Notes: generated from the letters alone by a model not told the origin. 64,000 nt of DNA from Stieleria sedimenti (GCF_025060895.1 NZ_JANZKV010000059.1:1-64000); one strand, 5' to 3'; shown: positions 46,491 to 57,322, numbered from the stretch's first letter. Program-made: numbers and translations.

Positions 46491-46682
46491 CCGCTGATAG
46501 CCTTTGAAGTCTGGGGCTTGCGTCATCCATCGCCCGTTGTGGCCGGGAGCATGTACCACCCATACTCCCCGTTATTGGGATGATCGGAAACCAAGCTTGA
46601 CGATCATGAGGAAAACGAGGGTAATCCGCATTATTCAAGCCAACTTCGAAAGTGTGCCATCCACCGATTGATTTGTACACGA

Positions 46683-48299
46683 CTATTCCAACGTGTACTC
46701 GACGAACAGTTTGTTGCTCGTGTCGATGTGTTTGGCGGTGGTTTGTGATTTCTGCCAGTTGGTCCATTGATCATCATCGGCCAGGTCGCGCAGTGCTTTC
46801 TCCGTCGCGTCGCCAGATTTGGCTTTTGCCGCCCAGCCGGTGTCGGCTCGGACGACTCGGCCTTGGCATTTCTGTAACAGACGCAGGTAGAGCGGTCGGG
46901 CGGGCATTTGCCAGGACCCCTTGGGGTTGCGGGAGAGCGCGAGTTTGCGATCGACCGGGATGAAGGCCGTCAATTCGTCTTCGTTGGTCATCAATTCCAA
47001 ACCCTGGCCGCGTGCCGTCGCGTTGTGGCTGGCGTGGTGTCCGACCTTGTAAAACACCGTCCGGGAGATCAGATCCGCGGCCGTCACCGTGCGGGTCGCG
47101 CCGCCCGGGTCGGTGACGGACCAGTGGAGGTCTCTGTCATGCCATGACAACCAATTTCCCTGTTGTGCGTCGGCGGGAAACAGCAACACCTTTCCGTCGG
47201 CGATCCGCTCGATCGCCAGCACCAGAGAGGTGTTGTTGGTCAGACTATCCAACTGCAACGCAAAATGGCTGGCGGCGTTGATCCAGCCGGTGTCGACCGA
47301 TCGCCATTGCTGGTCCGTCTGGCAGTAGTGCGGATAAAGCTGGTGTTTTTGCTCGGCATCACGCAGACGAAACCGCGAGTCGAACGGCTGCTGCAACTCC
47401 GATTCTTCGTCGTCGGCAGCCGCCGGGGAACTCGCCGTGCCGGCGGCGTTCAATTTCGCGGCGCGCACCAGCCCGTACAATTCGTCGCTGCCGTGCTTGC
47501 CGAGATCCTTCAGCAGTTGCTTGTCGCGGGGTGGCCCGAGCACATAGATGCGAAATCCCGGCAACCAGTCCGCTTCGATCAGATCACCTTGGTTGTGATA
47601 GGTCGGCTCGACACCGAGCCCCGTGCGGACAAAATCCATGGCTTGGTCGACGGTCTTGGCAAAGCCCAACGGATCGTCGGAGGGTTCGCCGGCAAAGCCC
47701 ATCAAGTCATGCACCTGTTTACCGACGTCAGTATCGGCCGCCGCATGAGCGATCTCGGCCAACGCCCTGCCCAAGTCGTTTCGGTACTTGGCAAGCGTTT
47801 TGGCATCGGGGTCACGTGGATTTTCGGTCCAGGCTAACCAGACATGATCGACGTTGCCGACCAACGCCTTCATCGCCTTGGTCTTGAAAGCGGACAGGTG
47901 GTCTTGATGTTCATGCGTTGCAACCACGACGTGCAACCGACCCTTGTCCAAGATCGTCGTTTCCAGGTGTTTGACGATGTCGTCGGTTTTGACGTCCGAA
48001 GTTTTGTTGCCCAACGTGCCGCAATCGATCAGCAGATGCCGTTCTTGGCCGCCGACATCAAACGTCACCAGAAAACAATCCCCGAGCCCTTGACGAAACA
48101 TCCGCACGCGGACGGCCGGCAAATCGGGTTGCTTGTTGGATGTTTTGCGTTTGCCTGTTTTGCGCTTTGTCGTCTTGCGTTTCGTCGCCTTTCGCTTTGC
48201 GCTCTTGCTTTTCACCGTCTTACGTTTGGTCGGGCCGGTCTTGGCCGAGGCCGTGGACCGCTTTTTGGCCGTCTTGCCGGCTGATTTGCGTTTTGCCAT
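46683..48299 (-). CDS. ComEC-like metallo-beta-lactamase hydrolase with histone-like basic tail
   Basis: A 538-residue cytoplasmic protein. Residues 1-57 are a Lys/Arg/Thr/Ser tail of repeats like AKRKATKRKTTKRKT, resembling histone H1-type tails that bind nucleic acid. The MBL domain follows: LLIDCGTLGNKTS near 90, THEHQDHLSAF near 128, and GHHASHNAT near 425, which match the ComEC/Rec2 subgroup. A 200-residue insertion separates the halves. It could cut nucleic acid or act as a sensor; the basic tail supports nucleic acid. It is the last gene of the operon, 9 bp after the protease gene. Confidence 0.85.
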   Translation of the reverse strand: MAKRKSAGKTAKKRSTASAKTGPTKRKTVKSKSAKRKATKRKTTKRKTGKRKTSNKQPDLPAVRVRMFRQGLGDCFLVTFDVGGQERHLLIDCGTLGNKTSDVKTDDIVKHLETTILDKGRLHVVVATHEHQDHLSAFKTKAMKALVGNVDHVWLAWTENPRDPDAKTLAKYRNDLGRALAEIAHAAADTDVGKQVHDLMGFAGEPSDDPLGFAKTVDQAMDFVRTGLGVEPTYHNQGDLIEADWLPGFRIYVLGPPRDKQLLKDLGKHGSDELYGLVRAAKLNAAGTASSPAAADDEESELQQPFDSRFRLRDAEQKHQLYPHYCQTDQQWRSVDTGWINAASHFALQLDSLTNNTSLVLAIERIADGKVLLFPADAQQGNWLSWHDRDLHWSVTDPGGATRTVTAADLISRTVFYKVGHHASHNATARGQGLELMTNEDELTAFIPVDRKLALSRNPKGSWQMPARPLYLRLLQKCQGRVVRADTGWAAKAKSGDATEKALRDLADDDQWTNWQKSQTTAKHIDTSNKLFVEYTLE

Positions 48300-48308
48300 G
48301 AGAGATTC

Positions 48309-51300
48309 CTAAAGAGATGGACCGCGGTGGAGGAGCGCGAACGGTTCGTCGCCTGGGGTGGACGATCGGTCGCCGAGCGAACGGGCGCCCAAGTAGGTCG
48401 CTTGCAAGGAATCAAACTCGCTGAGCGCAAAGGATTGTTGTCGTTTCAGTCGCGACGAGCTTCGCAGATTCTTGCGAATGCAGTAACGCACCGTGCTGGC
48501 CCGCAGATCGGCGACGACGGTGCAGCCGCCTTCAAACGACATCCTGGGACCCTTGGGGTCACTTGGATCCACCGGCTGCGTGGTCGTTTGCAGTAGTCCC
48601 ATCAATAGTTGGGGCAACACGTCGCCATCGGGGCTGACGCGACAGGCGATCCGCGCCGAATGGACCTCGAACGACTTTTGTGGATCGAGCCCCAAGAACT
48701 GGGCGTCGCGTTGTTTGTCGTCGTCCGAGCGTAAATGATGACTGAGCCAAGAGTGAAGTTGATAACGCATTTTCCGCTGCAGTCTGAAAATTTCTTCGCG
48801 GGAATCGGCATACAAGTGCTCGTTGCCCGCGCCGCGAAGACTCCTCAAATATTGCAACAGCACTTCAGAGGGCATCGGGTCTTCCGACTCCGGTGAACGC
48901 CACCGCAAACCGGCTTCGCTAAGCGTGCGAACCTCGCGCGGATAGATGCCACGCCGCCGGAACGCCTCGATGAATGAGACCCGATATCCCAAGTCGTCGT
49001 TTGCGACCAGATCGTGGTCGGCGGTGATGATCGCTCGCAGGTACTCGCCGAAGGTGATGTCGGTCGGGGGGCAATAATCCAAAGCCCGAATGCAGATCGT
49101 CAACACATGCTGGGCCGAACGCGTGACCTCACGTGCCAGGCGATCGACCAGATCGGGATGGATGGCGCCGGGGCTGAGGATGCCGGTGCCGCCGGTGACC
49201 AAACGCAGCAGATCGGCGGTGCGGCGTTTGTAGATCGACAGGAACGCATCGAAGACGGCCGAGACGAGGATGCGGCCACGTGCGTGGGATTCGTCGGTGG
49301 TTTCGTATTCGTGCGGGTCGGGTTGCCGCAGTTGCCATCCGTCCTCGGTGACTTGACCGATCGCATCGCGCAGCGCCATCCGTCTGCCGGTGGCGTGGCC
49401 GAACTGTGACGCCAATTGAACCAGCAGGTTTTCTTGCGCGTCGATCGCGCCGCGGGTGTTTGCGATCTGGTGGGTGACCAACTCGGGAAACGTGAAATGT
49501 TGCAGCATCGCGACGCAATCGGCAAAGCCTTCGTGAAAAGCATGGACGTCTCGATTGCTGGGCAACAGAAACTGGCGGTGCATGCCGTCGAGCAAGGCGT
49601 GCGTGGTTTCGTGGGCGATGATGTCATGCGAAAGGCACGTGAAGATGCGGCCGCCCGGGAGATGGTCGCCGGGGCGATCGCGCGAGGCATTAAAATAGCC
49701 GAACAACAACGCCACCTTGGACGGCGAGTAATAGGCATTGGCTTCGCGTAACGCATGCGGGTGGACCCGCAACCGTTGGACATAGTTGGCATCGTTTCTC
49801 GGGTGGGCGCCCTCGGCCGGCGGTCCGGGCCGCCACAGCGATTTGCGTCCGAGCGCCCGTTCAAAGTTTTTGATCGTCAGGCTGCAGACCGAATACACCA
49901 TCTGTTGGTGAAACTGCGGCGATCCTTCCGAGGGCGGCAAACCGTCTTGTGCGAGCAGTGCGGGGGCGTTCAGATCGACCGGTTCGTAAAAACATCCGCT
50001 CGGTGGGTCGACGTCAACGACTTCCAAGTATTCGCCGATCGGGCCGGCATCCAGGTCCTCCCAGGGAAGCTTGAGCGTGACTTCGCTGACGCCGACCGTT
50101 TCCAACGACGTCGTCAGACTCGGGTCAACGGCGTAAGCACGCAGCGATCGAAACGGCGGTGACGGCGGTTGAAAAACAGTTTTCGGCGGCGCGGCGTCGT
50201 CGGAATCCTGCGGCGGTTTGGACACAGGACGTTTCGGCTTGATCGGCTTTCCAGCGGTTGCGTCCAAGTAGTCTTTGGCCCTCGCTTTCAAGACCTTTGA
50301 TGCGGCAGGGTGTTCGCTGACTCGTTCTAAAAACGCAATGACTTGGCTTTGTGACACGTCCTCCGGCGGTCGATCGGGATCGTCCACGGCGCGGTCGAGC
50401 GGGTTTTCTTCCTGGGTGCTGTGCCAGCGCTGGATCAATTGCGTGGCTTCCAATTGCAGCATCTTGTCTTCCGGTGATGCAGCGAGTCCGCGGCGGAAGA
50501 GGACGTTCAGGAACGGGAACCCGGCCGAGTCGGTGGGGGTCTTGCGCAGCGCGGCACGGTTTGCCGGTGCAATCTCCAACGCCTTGAGTGCTCGTAGGAT
50601 GCCGTTGCCCAGCTTGTCGCGGCTGCCACCATCGGCTGACTTGTCGGCCGAGAGAAACAGCGCCCGGCGGACCGCTTCGACGCGCATCCACGGCTCGGGG
50701 TACTTCTGCGAATCGAACAACTCGTCGGCGTGGACTTGCAGGTAAAGCGCCGCAGCGGCTGCGATTTGGGGCGTCGCCGACGATGTGCCTGCGCCGTCCA
50801 TACTGACGAGATTGTTGCAACCGATCCGCGCCCAAGGGACGTTGGGGGTGTACGCGGACAGGGCGGTCGCCATGGCGGATTGCGGCCCCCAATTGCCCTG
50901 CATCGTGCCGAAGCGAAGATCGTAATAGGGCGTGCGATCGGCCATCACCCCACAGGCGGCGATGACACGGCGGAACCGCGCGGGATAGACGATCTTGTGT
51001 GTGGGGACGCCGAACACACCGGCTGAAAAATTGTTGCCCGCGGCGGCCACGTAGACGATGCCGGCTTCATAGGCCTGATTGACCGCATCGGCCCAAGCCT
51101 GTGATGCGACCCCGCCCATGCTCATCGAAATCACGTGCACGCAAGTTCGTTTTCTGTCGCAGAGTTGTGCGGCGTAGTGGATCGCCCGGGCGACGCTGCT
51201 GGTCGTCAATTGAACGACTGAATTACCGACCCGCAGCGGCACGATACGGGTCTGCGGTGCGCCGCCCAACAGTCCATCAAACTGATACCCCGATCCATCG

Positions 51301-51992
51301 AATCGAAACGCTCCTCCGGCCAACAGAGCCAACGTCGCGGTACCGTGACCGGGATTCCGGAGCGGGCCGGTGTTGCCGGGGTCGCGTGCATCGTCGGGCG
51401 AACCGTCATCGACGAAGTTGCGTTGCAGACGTAGATCGACGAACTCTTTTTGAAAGGTTTGGTGGTCGGGGTCGTATCCGGTATCCAGGTGGGCGATTCG
51501 CACCACGGCGGGATCGGATCCGATTTGGGCCCGCGCGGCGGCCAATTGTGAAAACCCATCACCGAGATGCCAAGCAAACTTGCCCGGGCGAGTGGGTAAC
51601 TCTCGGTTCTGGTCGTCAAAGACACACGCATCGCCATCGGCGGCCAGCCCTGCGTCGTGGCCGGCGATTTGTGGCAACCAGTCCTGGACCAGATCCGGTT
51701 CGATCAGGTCGGGAACGGTGTCGCCCGCCAGCCCGATGCCGTCGGCCATCATTTCGCGCGCCGTGTGCGCCAGGTCCCAGGGATTGGCGCCGTCGATCGA
51801 CTGCTTCGGCCGCGCCAGCATCCAAGCTTTCCCGGCGGATGCGGCGGCCAATTCCGTTCCCGCCGCCGATGTTGAAAACAACCATTCAAAGTCGAACTGG
51901 TCACTCGACGGTGCACCGTGTTCGCCGGCCAGAGCGGGCGCGTCGGCGGCGCTGTTGGGCACACGCAATAACAAACCATTCATCGGCGGCAT
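48309..51992 (-). CDS. Double protease: subtilisin (S8) domain joined to HETTH metalloprotease domain
   Basis: A 1227-residue protein without signal peptide. The S8 domain (about 160-480) has the full triad: Asp170 (AHLDTGYDPDH), His216 (NPGHGTATLALLAGG), Ser404 (GTSSATPQ), plus Asn320 for the oxyanion. A Pro/Lys-rich linker (about 575-615) leads to a second domain with HETTH at 794-798 and Glu821 (HEGFADCVAM), a zinc pattern of the gluzincin type. Both active sites look intact. The start used is ATG 51992, with GGGAG upstream. ATG 52076, overlapping the patatin stop, would add 28 residues that read like non-coding sequence. Confidence 0.88.
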   Translation of the reverse strand: MPPMNGLLLRVPNSAADAPALAGEHGAPSSDQFDFEWLFSTSAAGTELAAASAGKAWMLARPKQSIDGANPWDLAHTAREMMADGIGLAGDTVPDLIEPDLVQDWLPQIAGHDAGLAADGDACVFDDQNRELPTRPGKFAWHLGDGFSQLAAARAQIGSDPAVVRIAHLDTGYDPDHQTFQKEFVDLRLQRNFVDDGSPDDARDPGNTGPLRNPGHGTATLALLAGGAFRFDGSGYQFDGLLGGAPQTRIVPLRVGNSVVQLTTSSVARAIHYAAQLCDRKRTCVHVISMSMGGVASQAWADAVNQAYEAGIVYVAAAGNNFSAGVFGVPTHKIVYPARFRRVIAACGVMADRTPYYDLRFGTMQGNWGPQSAMATALSAYTPNVPWARIGCNNLVSMDGAGTSSATPQIAAAAALYLQVHADELFDSQKYPEPWMRVEAVRRALFLSADKSADGGSRDKLGNGILRALKALEIAPANRAALRKTPTDSAGFPFLNVLFRRGLAASPEDKMLQLEATQLIQRWHSTQEENPLDRAVDDPDRPPEDVSQSQVIAFLERVSEHPAASKVLKARAKDYLDATAGKPIKPKRPVSKPPQDSDDAAPPKTVFQPPSPPFRSLRAYAVDPSLTTSLETVGVSEVTLKLPWEDLDAGPIGEYLEVVDVDPPSGCFYEPVDLNAPALLAQDGLPPSEGSPQFHQQMVYSVCSLTIKNFERALGRKSLWRPGPPAEGAHPRNDANYVQRLRVHPHALREANAYYSPSKVALLFGYFNASRDRPGDHLPGGRIFTCLSHDIIAHETTHALLDGMHRQFLLPSNRDVHAFHEGFADCVAMLQHFTFPELVTHQIANTRGAIDAQENLLVQLASQFGHATGRRMALRDAIGQVTEDGWQLRQPDPHEYETTDESHARGRILVSAVFDAFLSIYKRRTADLLRLVTGGTGILSPGAIHPDLVDRLAREVTRSAQHVLTICIRALDYCPPTDITFGEYLRAIITADHDLVANDDLGYRVSFIEAFRRRGIYPREVRTLSEAGLRWRSPESEDPMPSEVLLQYLRSLRGAGNEHLYADSREEIFRLQRKMRYQLHSWLSHHLRSDDDKQRDAQFLGLDPQKSFEVHSARIACRVSPDGDVLPQLLMGLLQTTTQPVDPSDPKGPRMSFEGGCTVVADLRASTVRYCIRKNLRSSSRLKRQQSFALSEFDSLQATYLGARSLGDRSSTPGDEPFALLHRGPSL

Positions 51993-52072
51993 CGGGGGAT
52001 TCTCCCAAGGTAGATGGCTCTGGCAAGATGATCCGTCATTCCCGATCGATGGGAACGTCGGCGGGTCGATCA

Positions 52073-55000
52073 TCATTCCTCCGGAAGCGAATCGTCCGCC
52101 ATTTTTTGCCCTTTTTCCTGTTTCTTCTTTCTTGGTTTCGGTTGATCGTCGTCGCTCGGTTGATTTTCGAACCTGCCGAGTTCATTTCGATGGGTCAGCG
52201 CGACGTACCACAATTGCATCAGTGGTGGGACCCCCTTGGGAGCACCGGCCAGAATCAATTCGGCCAGTTCCTGATCCACCTGATCGACGAAATCTTTTGT
52301 TTGAGTTTCGCCGTCGGAGGGTGTGAAGCGATCGTGGGATTCAGTGAGTTTTTCGATGTGAAGACTGATCGACTGCTTCGGCCGGTCGCTGCACATCACA
52401 GCGACCGAGAGATTGATGACCGAACGCGCGAAATGGCCGATGGCTTTGGCATTCCAGATCATCGACTTGCATTCATGCAGCCTGGTCAACGCGTCGAAAA
52501 GCTTGGTCGCCAACTCATCCAGGTCCGCATCATCAACCTCGATTTCGCTCTGGTTCACTGGGGCAGTGATACACCGTGCGATTTCTGCGCAGACATCGAG
52601 TAAGCGGTCCTGACCACCGGGCGCGAACGAGACGTCGGGCACCAGAGAATCGCATTTTTCGCTGCAGGCGTATGACGTTACCAATGCCGCCAAGTGCGCC
52701 GCCATCAACGGCCCGGACGTGACATCGGCGCGGATCGATGTCGCGGTTCGGTGCAAATCAGTCCATAATTCGACCAGTTTGGAATCCTCGGCTGATGAGA
52801 TTTCCTTCGCGTCGATCGCGATCGCATCCTGATACGCGAGTCGAATCCGGCGGTGCGATTCACATTGCTGCAACCAATTCCGGGCGCACCTGACATCATC
52901 GCCGCTGATCATCGCCCTGACGCAGCGTTTGAATCCCGAAACCCGAAATCCTTTGAACGCCCTGTGATTCAGCAGTTCCTCGGCATCGCTGTGGAAGTAA
53001 CCCAGGTACCACAGCCGGGTCAGCGTGTTCAAGATGCGTTTCAATTCGACGCGTCGCAACCCGCGATCCAGTTCGTGACGCGCCGTGACCATGCGTGATT
53101 CGGTGGGCGTCTGGCGTCCGGTTTTAAACGCCAAACTGCCTCGTTCGGCAACGCCGTCGATCCCCCAGCCACAGGATCGTTCGCCCCTGGCCATGCGGCC
53201 CCACATCACGCACACGCATTGTGCGAACGAGATGGTGGTCACGTGCTCGCCGCCTTGGAAAACAGACCGTTCCAGTTCGGAAATCTCCGCGACCACATTG
53301 CCCAGAACTTCACGGAGTTGAAAATCCGGCGCGGCGGCGTTGGAACGGGGCAACGAGTCGACGATGGTGTTTGCCAAGTTCCGACACAAATCGACCACTT
53401 TGCGCCGACCGCCTACCTGGAACGCCGCATGGGGTCTGCCGCGATGCACTTCTTGACACGCCGTTGCCATCGCCGCCAGATGTGCGGCCAGCAACCGTTT
53501 GCACCTCAATCCGGACGGCCGCTCCTGGGCGAGTCGCTCGTGCAGCGCCGCACAGAACGACTGGGCGCCGGTGTTCAGCACGTTGATGTCTTCCAACACC
53601 GCCTTGCGATACACGCTGCGCACGTCGGCGCTCATTTCGTAGATCCGCAACCAGGACTCGGCGAACGTTTTCGGATCCCGATCGGTTCGAAGCGATTGCA
53701 CATGCTGGTGCAGATTGGGAAAGGCATACGTCGAGATCGGCCAAATCGCTTCGTTGAAGATATCGTCCTCGCGATAGGTCACCTCCTCGTAACACGCCAA
53801 ACGATAGGCCGTCAGCAATCGTTCCTGCAGCACATCAAAGTAGGGCACACCATCCCGAGCCGATCGCGCCGCGGGTTGAGGGATTTGTCTGAGTTCGCGT
53901 TGAAACCGTTCGTATTCTGGACTGTCGGGGGCGGACCGTTTTTGGCCGTGGCCGGACCGCGTGGTCACGTCGTCAACCGCCGCGACATTTTTAACCTTCG
54001 TCGCGCCGTCGGCTTGGACCTCGCCGGATGCGACGTCGTCCGGTTTGATACCGCCGGCTGTGGCAGCGCCGGCTGTGGCAGCGCCGGAGGCGTTCCAGCG
54101 CCCCATCGACCAGCGTTCCAATTCGCGAGACAGCTTGGAAGCAACGTGGTAGCCGAGCATGCGATAGGCGGATACCTGATCTTCGGAATAGAATTGATTG
54201 ACCGTCGGTTCATCGGGGAAGGTTGGAAAACGGTGCCGAATCTGTTGAATCTCGATCGGATCGGAATCCGAAATCGCCATTTGGCAATAGATCAACAATC
54301 CCTCGGTTGCATCGGGATACCGCACCCGCATGCACAGATACGGCTGATGCACCAACCGCTGTTCGTCGAATTGCAGCCGACCGAAATCGATGGGGGCTTC
54401 GTGATCAAGATCGACGAAACGAATCCCCAGCTCGGCGGAGGTTTTTTCACACATTTTGGCCAGCGTTCCCAGATGATCGCCACCGACGTTGGCCCCGGCG
54501 TCGCTGACGACGATCAGTTCGCAGCGACGTTTTAATAAAGCAGAGACGCCGAGGTAGTCGGTGAATCCGCCGTCGGCGACATAAAACGACTTGGCCGATC
54601 GTTCACGCTGTTCCTTGGGAGCGTGGGGGCCGATTTCGCGAGGCATGATCAACATCTTTAAAAAGTGTGGCACACCTTTCTCGTGGATCACGCAACTGCC
54701 AATGATCCACGCCAAGGCGAACGCCGTGACCGTGCTCGGCCAGTCACCGCGCATCACCCAGAAGATCAAACCGGCAAAGGCCGTGGCGATTCCCGCCGTC
54801 AGCAGCCAGACCAGATTGTCCGGGCGAGCGTTCTTGACGTCGGTCTTTTCGGTGCGATAGACCTGCATCCCCAAACCGGTATTGAAAAAATCGACCAACA
54901 GCGAAAGGCAGCGATTGGTCGTCATGAACGCCGTCACCGCGGCGCCGGACAAGGTCACCGCGTCGGCCAGCGTGACGGATTTGGCTTCGGAGTTTTTCGA

Positions 55001-57322
55001 CAAGGCGACCTGTTTGGTGCAAATTCGATTGTTGGGATCATCCAAATCACCGCAATACCGGGGACTGAACATGAACGCCCGCGACGAAATCATGTAACCT
55101 CCATTGACGGTCGCCGGTTCCAGCGATGCGGCCAACATCAACGGGTAGGGAAGCCCGTCACGTGTCGGATCGAGCTGATGCAATTGGACTTCGCCCAACG
55201 CCTCTTCACGACGATGCGAACGCACCAAAAAATTGGCCCCCAACTGCTTTCGATAAAACCGAAACACCGTGGCGACTTGATGGCGGTAGACGCCTCCGAT
55301 CGCCCCGATGGTCGCCATCAGCAGCCACAACCCGAGCCAGGATCGCCGCGCTTCTTGGTCGTACGGTGGCACGACGTGCGTGCTGGGGATGTCCTTGGAA
55401 CGCACCGCTCGGGGATACAACGCTTCCAACAACAGCCGGTTGACGTCTACATAAGCAAGACGTTCGCTCCGGGAAGAAGCCGGTTCCGCATCCGGGGCCA
55501 GCTCGATCAACTTGATCCGGTGCGCGGCGTTGGCGATCGACTTTCGTTGCTGTTTGGAAAAGTCAAAGTCGCTCGACGCCAGGAACGTCAGAACGTCCTT
55601 GTAAATGGGATTCGGCAATCCCGGCGACACTTTCAAGTCCGATCCGGATGTCCCGACACCCGTGAGCAAGGCACGCGTGAACCTGGAGCTTTCCAGGTGT
55701 CGATTCCACAGACGGAGCTGATCGCGTTGAGCCACGCGGAGCGATTTTAATTTTGCGAATTCACGCCGCATGGTGTCGACAACGCCGGCCTTTGCCGGAG
55801 TATCGTCCGTTGCGGTTGACGGCTGCTCTGATGCGGGTGATTTCGAATCGGACATCGCCAGCTGGTAGGCATGAAACGCTCCCAACAGCCGATGCTCCAA
55901 CATCCATGGTGACGCGACGTCCTTTTCGTCGTCCGTCGGGTCAGTCACGTCCCGCGGGGCCATCACGTCCGTCGCGTCGGAGAGCAATCCCCAACGCCGC
56001 GTCGCCAACGTTTGTTCCCAGCCATCGGGCAACTTTAATTCCTTTGACAGATTGTCCGCGACATTCAGCCGTCCGGGGTCGTCGTCGAAATTACCGATCA
56101 GAGACAACACGATCGATCGCAACAAAGACGGCACGCGGTAATCCGGTGTTTCTTCGTACGTTTCAAAGACGTGCTCTAGGGTTTGCCAATCGCTTACGTC
56201 ACCGACGACCAAATACGGATCACGATGATTGCTGTATTGACTGATGTTCTCCCGCCCCATCCAGTGAATCATCGAAAAGACCAGGAACAGCGTCACGCCG
56301 ACGGCAATGAAACGCTGTAGATGGCGCTGCCAAGTCTTGGCGTCTTCACGCTCGGATCGAAACAATCGGTCGCTGCCGAAGAACACCAGAACTTGAAGCG
56401 TCCCTGCGATCACGGCCAGCCACTGCGCGTAGTGATTCAAGTACAGCGAACTGCCGGCAGCCGATTGAACGTTGGTCGTCCCGTTGCCTAAAAAGATTGC
56501 GATGGACGTCAAAAACGCCAGCACCAATGCGACGAAGGACCAGGCGCGGACCGTGACATGTTTCTGCTGCAATTTCCACGTGTTTTCGCCGATCACCCAA
56601 CGAAACGCCGACCATCCAATTTCCAAGATCACAAAGACCGCGAGAACGATGATCGCGGGAATCAAGGCGATCAAGAATTCGTTGCCGGCACGAATCCCCA
56701 AAACCTCGAAATACATCGCCCGAAAATTCGGGTCGTCGAACGATCGCCAGAACAAGGCTGCCAGCGTCGCCAGGATGCCGCAGATGCCGATATAGAACGT
56801 GGCGCTAAAGAAACACGACCACAGATAGGCCGGTAAAACTTCCATCGGACGGCTGAGATAGCCGCCCACCGCAGCCAACCGCCTTGGATCGACTTCTCCC
56901 GTCCCCGGTTTGCGGCCCAAGTGCCACCGTTTGAACTGGTTCTCGTCGTCGCGGTCGTCGTCGTGAAATCCCTTGGCCCGGCCCCCTCCGGGCGGGCCTG
57001 ACGCATCGCCGCGTCCCTTGCCGCCCTTCTCTTGACCGGCTTGCGACTCGGCCTGGGCGATCAAGTGTCCGGCGATGTAGCCGCCACCGGAAACACTGGC
57101 CAAATAATCCACGTAGCGCAACAAGCCACGATGCGAGAGCCCTTGCAAAAAACCATCGTTGTACAAAGCCGATCGGATGCCGCCGCCCGATAACGCCAGC
57201 CCGATCAGGTTCTTGGGACGCTCGGCGACGTCCTTGGGAGGCGTGGTGTGGAACGCTTTCTCACGGCGTTGGTGAATCGATTGCCACTCGTCCTGTTTCC
57301 AGTCAGATCTATCGTTCGTCAT
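52073..57322 (-). CDS. Giant membrane-embedded patatin-like phospholipase (1749 aa)
   Basis: A 1749-residue protein. Residues 35-90 are the patatin N-terminus: LALSGGGIRSALY (oxyanion loop G46-R50) and nucleophile Ser78 in ASVSGGGYIAGH. The catalytic Asp917 (YVADGGFTDYLG) is more than 800 residues away. The insertion holds several membrane helices (near 150, 205, 250, 300 and 345 at least) and further ones near 710 and 860. The last 650 residues are soluble and helical with no recognised family. The protein probably hydrolyses lipid ester bonds at the inner membrane. It is coupled to the genes on both sides. Confidence 0.88.
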   Translation of the reverse strand: MTNDRSDWKQDEWQSIHQRREKAFHTTPPKDVAERPKNLIGLALSGGGIRSALYNDGFLQGLSHRGLLRYVDYLASVSGGGYIAGHLIAQAESQAGQEKGGKGRGDASGPPGGGRAKGFHDDDRDDENQFKRWHLGRKPGTGEVDPRRLAAVGGYLSRPMEVLPAYLWSCFFSATFYIGICGILATLAALFWRSFDDPNFRAMYFEVLGIRAGNEFLIALIPAIIVLAVFVILEIGWSAFRWVIGENTWKLQQKHVTVRAWSFVALVLAFLTSIAIFLGNGTTNVQSAAGSSLYLNHYAQWLAVIAGTLQVLVFFGSDRLFRSEREDAKTWQRHLQRFIAVGVTLFLVFSMIHWMGRENISQYSNHRDPYLVVGDVSDWQTLEHVFETYEETPDYRVPSLLRSIVLSLIGNFDDDPGRLNVADNLSKELKLPDGWEQTLATRRWGLLSDATDVMAPRDVTDPTDDEKDVASPWMLEHRLLGAFHAYQLAMSDSKSPASEQPSTATDDTPAKAGVVDTMRREFAKLKSLRVAQRDQLRLWNRHLESSRFTRALLTGVGTSGSDLKVSPGLPNPIYKDVLTFLASSDFDFSKQQRKSIANAAHRIKLIELAPDAEPASSRSERLAYVDVNRLLLEALYPRAVRSKDIPSTHVVPPYDQEARRSWLGLWLLMATIGAIGGVYRHQVATVFRFYRKQLGANFLVRSHRREEALGEVQLHQLDPTRDGLPYPLMLAASLEPATVNGGYMISSRAFMFSPRYCGDLDDPNNRICTKQVALSKNSEAKSVTLADAVTLSGAAVTAFMTTNRCLSLLVDFFNTGLGMQVYRTEKTDVKNARPDNLVWLLTAGIATAFAGLIFWVMRGDWPSTVTAFALAWIIGSCVIHEKGVPHFLKMLIMPREIGPHAPKEQRERSAKSFYVADGGFTDYLGVSALLKRRCELIVVSDAGANVGGDHLGTLAKMCEKTSAELGIRFVDLDHEAPIDFGRLQFDEQRLVHQPYLCMRVRYPDATEGLLIYCQMAISDSDPIEIQQIRHRFPTFPDEPTVNQFYSEDQVSAYRMLGYHVASKLSRELERWSMGRWNASGAATAGAATAGGIKPDDVASGEVQADGATKVKNVAAVDDVTTRSGHGQKRSAPDSPEYERFQRELRQIPQPAARSARDGVPYFDVLQERLLTAYRLACYEEVTYREDDIFNEAIWPISTYAFPNLHQHVQSLRTDRDPKTFAESWLRIYEMSADVRSVYRKAVLEDINVLNTGAQSFCAALHERLAQERPSGLRCKRLLAAHLAAMATACQEVHRGRPHAAFQVGGRRKVVDLCRNLANTIVDSLPRSNAAAPDFQLREVLGNVVAEISELERSVFQGGEHVTTISFAQCVCVMWGRMARGERSCGWGIDGVAERGSLAFKTGRQTPTESRMVTARHELDRGLRRVELKRILNTLTRLWYLGYFHSDAEELLNHRAFKGFRVSGFKRCVRAMISGDDVRCARNWLQQCESHRRIRLAYQDAIAIDAKEISSAEDSKLVELWTDLHRTATSIRADVTSGPLMAAHLAALVTSYACSEKCDSLVPDVSFAPGGQDRLLDVCAEIARCITAPVNQSEIEVDDADLDELATKLFDALTRLHECKSMIWNAKAIGHFARSVINLSVAVMCSDRPKQSISLHIEKLTESHDRFTPSDGETQTKDFVDQVDQELAELILAGAPKGVPPLMQLWYVALTHRNELGRFENQPSDDDQPKPRKKKQEKGQKMADDSLPEE

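Noticed and set aside
48212-48430. Short frames around the basic tail of the MBL gene
   Set aside because: They arise from the Lys-codon repeats read in other frames and have no ribosome-binding site.
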